NCBI RefSeq assembly: GCF_000204055.1
Contig: NW_006768779.1
Span: forward strand, 1,489,260-1,553,259
Direction: 5' to 3'
DNA length: 64,000 nucleotides
Source: Melampsora larici-populina 98AG31
Taxonomy: Eukaryota > Basidiomycota > Pucciniomycetes > Pucciniales > Melampsoraceae
Within the stretch, counting starts at the first letter, position 1. Each line of letters starts with the position of its first letter. The position numbers and the translations under genes are program-made. Positions 56,912 to 64,000 of the stretch are shown here, in pieces. The notes under the pieces are model-generated. The model was not told the DNA's origin and did not search any database. It worked only from the letters and a program-made list of their open reading frames with translations.

Positions 56912-56990
56912 CACTACACCAAAATGAAAATTTACCATGGAGTTTAGAAAATGATTTTTGCCCAAAAAATATGGTGAATTTTCTAAACTC
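56912..56990 (+). repeat. CACTA-type terminus with subterminal inverted repeat
   Basis: CACTACACCAAAATG begins exactly where the Helitron frame ends. A 13-bp inverted repeat (GGAGTTTAGAAAA and TTTTCTAAACTCC) follows within 80 bases. It fits the left end of the Tnp2 element to its right. The opposite end was not found in the window. Confidence 0.5.
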
Positions 56991-57232
56991 CTCTGATGAG
57001 AAAATGAGAGATGTGATACAGAGAGGCTCTTTTCTACTGTACCCACACGCACATGTCACCTCATGTAATACCTTGTTAAAATGTGCTCTTATCTGGCAAA
57101 TACACTGTCAAATACATGCCATAAAAGGTTTCAAATATTCAATTGGTTGTAAACAACAAGAGGTGATTTTATTTAAAATCTCAAATCTTTCAATAAAACA
57201 CAAAAGAATCGTCATAACTACATTCCATACAA

Positions 57233-60200
57233 TTAGCGGCTTTGAATGATCATCCCTATTGTAGGTAGATCTACCCAGCTGCACATCTTGCCCGGTTTGT
57301 ACATGATCCACGTACATTGGGCAACTACCTCATCAAGCTTTATAATCTTGTTTGTCGTAGAACTCCACAGTCGCAAAGCGCACTGTACTTCTTCATGACC
57401 AGGGAATCTGAAAGGATCACGTTGAGAAGCCGGTAGAGGAGGAAAACAATGTACATGTAACCACACATCAGTGATGTTCTTGGATGATACTGAACTTCGA
57501 GAATGAGAAAAAATAGAAAACACTCAAGCAAAACCATCAGTATTTTCAGAGTTCTTGAAATGTATACAACAGTTGTCTGGATTGTTGGTGAAAGTTGAGA
57601 CAAATCCATCACCGTGTTTGACACATTTGTGAAATTGTGCTTGAGCTTGTAGAGGAGAGTAGCCAATTGATTCACTTGTGGGAAGCAAAGCCCAATCATT
57701 GGGGCGAAGCCAAATACAGCCTTCATTCTTTGTACCATTCAAGTACTTGATCATTAGGTTGAGGACAGTATCAGATAGGGGTGAAAGCTTAGAATGAGAT
57801 AGTTTGTTTGATCGCCGAACCAGTGGCCTGTATAAAGCCTGGATTCTTGAGGTATACTGGTTGAGAGCATCTGGTAGCTTTCCATCTTCAATGAGAGCTA
57901 GAAGATTTGAAGCGCGGCAAAACTGTTTGAGGAAAGTTATTTCGAGCTCGGCTGGATTCGGAACAAAAAGTTTGAGCAATAGTTGGTTAGCAAATGCTGA
58001 TTGAATTATTTCAATATCTATAACTTACTTATGTGGTTATTGTGACCTGCTTTCAGTATCTTGCCCATCAAGCGCTCAAATGGAAAAGACCACCATGCGC
58101 GCACCGGCCCAAACCTCTCAAGACAATCAGCAAGGTGGACAGACACATGATGATTTGGGGCCAATTTACAGTGTTGAAACATCAGTACGGAACTTTCAAG
58201 ATATTTCCAAACATGATAACGGTAGCCTTTGATGTGAGATGGGCTCATGACGCGCTTGAGACCTAAGTTTATAAGTGAAACTAAATGGATGAAATTCTTG
58301 AGGAGCAACTTTTTCACATGATCCTGCCCTGACCACATTGGGATAAGTACGAGCGGAAGCTGGATTGTTATGAGACTTCTCCACTCATCGGCTTTCAGTT
58401 TTCCAAAGGTTGCTTTTCCTAAAGCCAGGATTGGACGTTTGATCCAAGTGGGAGTATGTATTTTTGGGAGAATGGAATTGATATGGCGAAGGACAGATGC
58501 ATCAAAGACAATCTCTTCAAGTGGCGGAGCGTGCCATTCTCCTCGCCATCCAGCATCGTCAAATGGATCAAAATCCGGGTCACTCGAAGATGTGTCATTA
58601 GCAAAATCAGTATCATTGAACGCAACATCAGATTCGTCCTGACCCTTTTGAGGGTTTTCAGCTGGTGATTGATCGTATGGTATTGGCTCTGAGTGCTCAG
58701 CTACAAGCCTGAGAAGTTCGGCAGTACTGATGGGTTCGATTTTTTCTTCCTCGTTTTGAAGGTCTTTCATTGCCCAGAAACAGCAAACATGCCATGAAGC
58801 TAGACCTAAAAGTAGATTATGCATTGAATCTACAACATGATATTCAATAATGTTCCAATATTCTAATTCTATAAGGACCGAGTAACGGACTCCATGCGTC
58901 TTAAATATGCGTTTTCGTTCCTTGACCGTCTTTGCATCACGAGCCTCAAATGCCCATTTGGTGTGCTGGCACCAGGTACGCGGGGGCCACGTGGTTTCAT
59001 CGAGATTGTTGATATCTTGCTTAGTGAGGAGGCAAAACGAGCAAAAGAACGTTGCGGTAGCGCTTGGGAATCCTAGACAGCGATGGAGTGATGGAATATC
59101 AGCTACAAAAACCAAGAGTGCAGCTTTGATAAGACGGCCATTCTTGTATTCATGAGTTTGAGATAGAAGTAACCCAGGTGACCATAGAGCTTGAAGTTCG
59201 GTGACAAGTGGTCGCAGAATCCAATTCATTTGCTCTAGAGAAGGTTCACGGGGTCCAGGAGCAATTCCCACGATGAAGACATTTTCAGGTTGATGACGAA
59301 GGTCAGGAGGTAAGCTGAGGCAAACTAATATAACAAAGGTGATTGAGGTGTGATGTCCACTTTGTTTGTTACCAAACGGATTTATTGCATCCACAAAAAT
59401 TGCAAATGTCAAATTACTAGAATCAGCTGTAAACTGCTCTCCATCAGATCCACGAAACTCTTTCCAAATTCGAGATTGATATATGTCATTTATTTCAGCA
59501 TTAGGATCATATGGCTTTGATGATTCGGCTGCGGTGATATCAAGGTGTTTCTCAATATGAGGGCGAGCAAGAAGTCGTGGAAGCCAATCAGAAAGCCTTT
59601 GAAAGGCATAAAGCCAAACCGGTTTTTGTTCGCCACGCACATACTTCAAGAGAGGCGCGCCACAAATCTTTTCTGAGAAATCTGGCTCAAGATCTGCCAT
59701 TGAAGAAGGCGGAATAGCATTGGTTGGATTGTTTGGATTGACCGGTTTGACAGGATTCACAGAATCAGGAGGGCCACCGGGTATAGCTGAGATACAATGA
59801 TGGCATCGAGATGGCACGCGAGTCTCCGGATACATTGTGAAGCATGAATTACAGCAATTCATGTAGGTAAGCATTGGATCAAGTCTCAACCATCCAAATG
59901 CCGTGCTGACTGATGCTGGAATTTGATTGATAGTTTTGATCTCTTCGGGAATAAGTTGATGGACTTGAGACTTGGTGGGCAATATGCCCCAGGTGCTTGA
60001 AACTTTGATTGTGATGCTCTGTACATCAAGAATCCATGTTGTGATTGAATTTGAAGATCTACCAAAGATATCGAGAATGGCCGTGGTAAGAGCAACATGA
60101 AGAATCAGAGGATTTATCAATCTCATTTCAAAACTATGGAAATGGTCTAGGAGGTGATAATTGACCCAAGCATCAGTTGCGTTCTTCATTTGGGAGTTTG

Positions 60201-60718
60201 ATTACGGGGATTTTAGAAAAACACTCACCACAATTAAAAATCTGCTGACCTGACGCTTTTGCCAAGACTGCCTTTGAGCACTCTTTGGATGGAGACTGAG
60301 ATGTTGCGGTGGGCTGTCGAGCTGTGTGAGTTGACAATGAATCTAGGTTGTGAGTTGAGGGGGAATTGTGTTCCTGAGGGCAGTTCTCATCAATATCAGT
60401 AGTAGTTTCGTGGTGGATCTGATGATCTTGACTGGAAGAGGGAGGTGATCCTATCTGAAGTTGATTTAATGTCAAAAGCAGGTCGTCCTGAGCGGAAGGA
60501 GTGGATCCTTGGATTGAGTGACTTATGTTATTGGTGGGTTCGAGTAAATTGTTTCGACGATCGGCTCTTTGGTGAGCCGCGCGAGTCTCTGGTAAGACTT
60601 CAACACCCGGGTGGTAGATGCCATTGGTGTCTGGGTATTCTTGATCACCACATTCATATGCTTTACATACACACACGACTTGATGAGGTTGGTGGGTTTG
60701 ACTTTTACGTGGAGGCAT
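57233..60718 (-). pseudogene. CACTA (En/Spm, Tnp2-type) transposase, frameshift plus TGA
   Basis: The N-terminus (60,718-60,173) has a Cys cluster (VCVCKAYECGDQEYP) and ends FNCGECFSKIPVIKLPN. The frame then shifts near 60,180 into NATDAWVNYHLLDHF. The large block (to 58,029) holds CNSCFTMYP and SRCHHC, CGAPLLKY, a Tnp2 core (FAIFVDAINPFGNKQSG, VFIVGIAPGPREPS, FCSFCLL, HVVDSMHNLLLG) and the C-terminal LAPNHHVSVHLADCLERFG. A short likely intron (57,997-58,028) leads to exon 3 (TFANQLLLKLFVPNPAEL). TGA at 57,526-57,524 breaks GFA from VFSIFSHSRSS, and the frame ends with CFPPLPASQRDPFRFPG at TAA 57,233. It excises and inserts CACTA elements; two lesions make this copy inactive. Confidence 0.8.
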
Positions 60719-61211
60719 TGAAATTTTAAAAGTAAGAAATTGAGAAGATTGATTTCAAAGCTGATCTGACAATAAAAGAACGGTCACAATAGTTTTTTGG
60801 ATTTTAGGGTATAAGAAAAGAAATATAATAGAAATTAGAGACCACGCAATGTGAAAGATATGATGTTGTTTTGATTGTTGTGATAGGATGGATTTTCGGA
60901 TTGATGAGACAGATTCACAAGACGGCCATTGCACAAAAGCAGATTACCAAAAGAGAAAGATTCTAGCTTGGGTCAGGCTGAAGACAGGTGAAAGGGAGAA
61001 AGCTAAAAGTACACATAGGACAGGGCAGAAATACCGATCAGAGGCGTAATAGTGAGAATCCCCTGGTGACGTATTTGTGGATCACACACATGCATGGGTA
61101 CATAAATACCGTGGACATGAGTTTCCTGAATGTTTGACAATTGGAAGGCTTGAGGTCAATCTTCTGCATAGAAAGTTCTGATCACATGTTTGGAGGAAAA
61201 GACAAAGCTGA
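60719..61211. other. non-coding flank
   Basis: This is the upstream region of the Tnp2 gene. It should contain the promoter and the other CACTA end, but no TAGTG-ending match to the left terminus was seen. Confidence 0.35.
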
Positions 61212-62096
61212 AACCAAAACTTACATCTCAAATCGTGGTCCATTGCGGTGGTCCATTGAGTCCGGAAAATCAGAGGCCGAGAGGTCCAAGATGGTATAGT
61301 GAAATCCAAGTATAAGGGTACTGCTAGGGGTTTTGTCATGGACAAACTTGATATAGAGATCCATGAGAGTACTCTTGTTCATAGATAACAATCTTACAAA
61401 CACACAAGGGGCAGCGTAACGGAGAGCTAGTAGAATATCCTCCATACTTTCCCCCTTAAGACGACTCATAGGGATAGTTCTAGGCCGTTTGTTGAATCGT
61501 GTCTTCACTGGAAGGTTGAGCTGGGGGTCTACATAGTGTTTATACAAAACCAACACATCATCAATAGTCGCCCCAGTTGGGATCATTGCATACGGGTCCT
61601 TCTTCTCAATGGCGTCGATGAGCATTTTTTTGGTGGTCTTGCGGCCTAGGGGGTCGAAATCCACATCTTTGGTATTGGTCTCCATAGTCGTAGAAACAGG
61701 CGGAAGGATTTGTGATTTGAGTAGGGGTCGCACCTCTTTAATGTAGGCTGCTTTGAGGGACTCTTTTTTATCACTCGGGCGGCTTTTGGTTTTGGGGTTG
61801 AATAGGCGTATGAAGTCATAATATTGTAACTTGGTAGGCTTATGGCTAACTTTATCAAAGTTGTGTACAAGGAAGAGCCGCTGATTCTCTGAAAGACCTT
61901 TAACCTTTGCGTAAATCGGGTCTTTGAGGGGTGGTCGTTTGAGATGATGGGTGCCTGACATTGCAAGAGGTGAAGTTGGAGGAGCCAAAGGATGAGAGGG
62001 ACCTGTTGGACTACGACTGTGTCCAGAAGGCCCAGCAGTCTCAGCAAGCGGTGAGCCGTTGGAAGCAGTGGGTGTACGTTTTCGACCTGGTGGCAT
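61212..62096 (-). CDS. hypothetical protein
   Basis: The ORF starts MPPGRKRTPTASNGSPLAET with a Ser/Pro-rich N-terminus of about 50 residues. A globular part follows (KGLSENQRLFLVHNFDKVSH, DVDFDPLGRKTTKKMLIDAI, MEDILLALRYAAPCVFVRLL) and ends FEM at a TAA that overlaps a GTAAGT donor near 61,212. The real protein may therefore splice onward. About 290 residues are open without a break. I do not recognise the family. Lying next to the Tnp2 gene on the same strand, it could be an element-borne gene or an ordinary host gene. Confidence 0.45.
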
Positions 62097-63207
62097 TTCA
62101 GGAGTCTAAAGGAGGAGGGATTCATCAATTTGAGCGATTTGAAAAAATGAGTTTGAAAAAATATGGATCTGGGAGGTCGTGACAAGAAATATGCACCTGA
62201 ACAAAATTACAAAACCTGAACGAGTCAACTAGAGTGTGCTTTAGATGGGGATCCAAGACTCTTTCGACGAAGTTCATGCAATAACGGTGGTTTATCAAGC
62301 AGATGGGAAAATGACACGATGATATGAAATATAAAGAGTCAAGTGGAAACTTCAGCAGAGAGTTGATGATTCATCAAAAACAAAAGATACCCCTATGCTG
62401 TCATGTCTTGACTCATTTGTCTTTGTTTATTGTGCTTCATAGAGAAAAATTGGGGCACTCAGAATTAACATCAGTTGTTTGCTACGATAGAACAATTTGT
62501 GGGCAGGGGGCAAGTCATCTATCAAACAAGTGTATCTCATCGTGTAACCAATGGTTATAATGGCTCGATGTTTGGTTGCTGCATATGGTGATGGCAATGA
62601 TGTACTATATGCAATCTGACGTTGGTAAATCCCAAAAAGAACATTTAGATTTCAATGTGATGATTAAAAGGATAAGTTTATATATACGTAAAGAAATTAT
62701 AATTATAGCATTTATCTTATCTCTCAGATCTCTTGGTGATAATTACATGTCAACATCAACAAATAAACTCCATGCTAAGGTGAGTCATGAACAAAAGCCT
62801 CTGGGAGTACCCTGATCATCAAGCGAGTCTGAATGATGTCGCTCAACCAGGCTCAACCCTTTGTGATTCATACTTGTTCTCCTCTTCTCCGTATTTCTTT
62901 CATCCAGACGTCTTTGTCTTCTTTAATCCTTTTCACTCATCACCTTGCGGCTCTTATCTTCCAGATCATCATCAATGACGGATCTTGAATATCATACTTC
63001 AATCACCTGTTATTCACTGTGTGCTTTCATCTTTACTTCACCCTCATCATTTTGTGATACTTATATCACGAATTACTTTTCACCGCTCTTCCTTATAAAT
63101 CTTTCATCCTCAAGACGGATCTGGATCTGTCTCTTATCTTTCCTCATAATAACTCTTCATCTTGCTTCTTGCGCGTTTGAACTCGAACCATTCTTCACCT
63201 ATATAAC
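62097..63207. other. intergenic, no gene seen
   Basis: AT-rich, with no supported ORF. It contains the promoter of the gene starting at 63,208; pyrimidine-rich stretches with CATCA repeats precede it. Confidence 0.4.
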
Positions 63208-64000
63208 ATGTTGGAACCCACGATTCGAGGTAACTTGGATGCTGTGCTTGACCCAGACAACCCGCCTGTTAACAAACAGATCATGTTGGACTGGCTTCGT
63301 ATCAATCACCCCAAGACTGTGGTAAGATCCAAGGCTAACAAAGACAAGGTCGCCGACATCGTTCGAAGCGTACAGCCTCACAGTGAGTCCAATAGTTTTT
63401 GTCTTTCTTTTCTTTATAGTTGTTGATTACGTAGTAATGATGATTTGCCCTTGTCAACAGTATTCCACGATTCAGCCTCAAATGCTTTGGCCAACACCTC
63501 TGCAAGCCCTGACGCCTACCCAACACTTGAACATCTTCAAGTTACGTCTCCGGTTGTCATAAACTCTTTCAAAGCCAAAGCACAATCAAAAAACAGTTCG
63601 GCCTCTCAACGTTTGGAGGTACCCGATTTATCCAATGCCTCAACTAAAGTGGCTGATCCTCTTCCAGCACTTGAAAAACTTCGAGTTTTGTCACCAGACG
63701 TTTCCAAGTCTTCCAAGGAACAACTGCCAAAGCGCTTGGCTTCTCAAGATCTGGAAGTTCCTTATCCAACAAAGCGCCTTGGTATCAGTAAGTTAGAATA
63801 TACACGTCCTTCTTGTAAAGTCTGAAAGCTATATGTATATATTAATAGCAGCCCTTTTTTATCAAAGGTGAAACAGATGCAAAAACTATCAAGGTGAAGA
63901 TTGAAGCAAAGGCAACTAGTAATGCATCCAACTCCAAAACAAAAAAGTACGATGACAAGTTGACTAATTATAAGTACGCTAATTCCAGAATCACTGATAT
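63208..64000 (+). CDS. hypothetical protein, partial at right edge
   Basis: The ATG at 63,208 opens MLEPTIRGNLDAVLDPDN. Exons are 63,208-63,382, 63,461-63,787 and 63,868 to the window end, with in-phase GT-AG introns. The first exon holds NKQIMLDWLRINHPKTVVRS, helical and basic, slightly SAP-like but not convincing. Exon 2 contains an internal repeat: PTLEHLQVTSPV…QRLEVPDLSN and PALEKLRVLSPD…QDLEVPYPTK, about 43 residues each. Exon 3 is Lys/Ser-rich. The gene continues beyond the window. No function assigned. Confidence 0.5.

Noticed and set aside
570..57526. UGA read as a sense codon in this organism
   Set aside because: SEC3, the DUF7918-like gene and the small intact genes contain no in-frame TGA, and the other transposon breaks include frameshifts and TAA codons. 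Mutation explains the pattern better.
58033..59155. Plus-strand ORFs opposite Tnp2
   Set aside because: They are antisense to the 720-codon Tnp2 block.

Overview
The window is fungal nuclear DNA, most likely from a rust fungus (Pucciniales, Basidiomycota). Genes carry many short GT-AG introns, intergenic DNA is AT-rich, and transposon families abound. Only a few host genes stand out: an exocyst SEC3 gene (22.3-25.8 kb), a DUF7918-type gene (34.4-35.6 kb), and three genes I could not name (50.9-51.7, 61.2-62.1 and 63.2 kb to the right edge). Almost everything else is mobile DNA, most of it broken. No rRNA, tRNA or CRISPR was seen.

Layout. 0-3.0 kb: intron-rich hAT transposase, decayed, plus strand. 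3.7-9.8 kb: DIRS-order (tyrosine-recombinase) retroelement copy 1, plus strand, with decayed gag and RT but an open recombinase. 10.7-19.5 kb: a second, older copy on the plus strand, split inside its RNase H domain by a third copy (11,364-18,303, minus strand). The third copy still has the full split-direct-repeat layout A1-ORFs-B1-A2-B2. 20.2-20.6 kb: a fourth recombinase fragment. 20.6-22.3 kb: AT-rich, possibly an old LTR. 22.3-25.8 kb: SEC3. 26.9-33.9 kb: a very young Ty3/Gypsy element, minus strand, with 453-bp LTRs differing at one base and flanked by a CTAC target duplication. 34.4-35.6 kb: DUF7918-like gene. 36.4-39.6 kb: hAT element 2, minus strand. 40.55-47.6 kb: a multi-gene DNA transposon of the KDZ class bounded by diverged inverted repeats, carrying two passenger genes. 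49.6-52 kb: a small gene plus inverted duplicated sequence. 53.8-56.3 kb: PIF/Harbinger remnants (transposase end and NAM-like partner). 56.8-60.7 kb: a CACTA/Tnp2 element whose terminus abuts a Helitron fragment. 61.2 kb to the end: unnamed genes.

Two themes tie the window together. Transposons insert into each other (DIRS into DIRS, CACTA beside Helitron). In-frame stops in transposon ORFs are mostly TGA, and most follow a T, as expected if TCGA became TTGA; half of the mismatches between paired terminal repeats are CGA versus CAA, the same change read from the other strand. This suggests CpG-directed (TCG to TTG) mutation of repeats, which spares SEC3.

All family names come from motif recognition in the translated sequence; no database search was possible.
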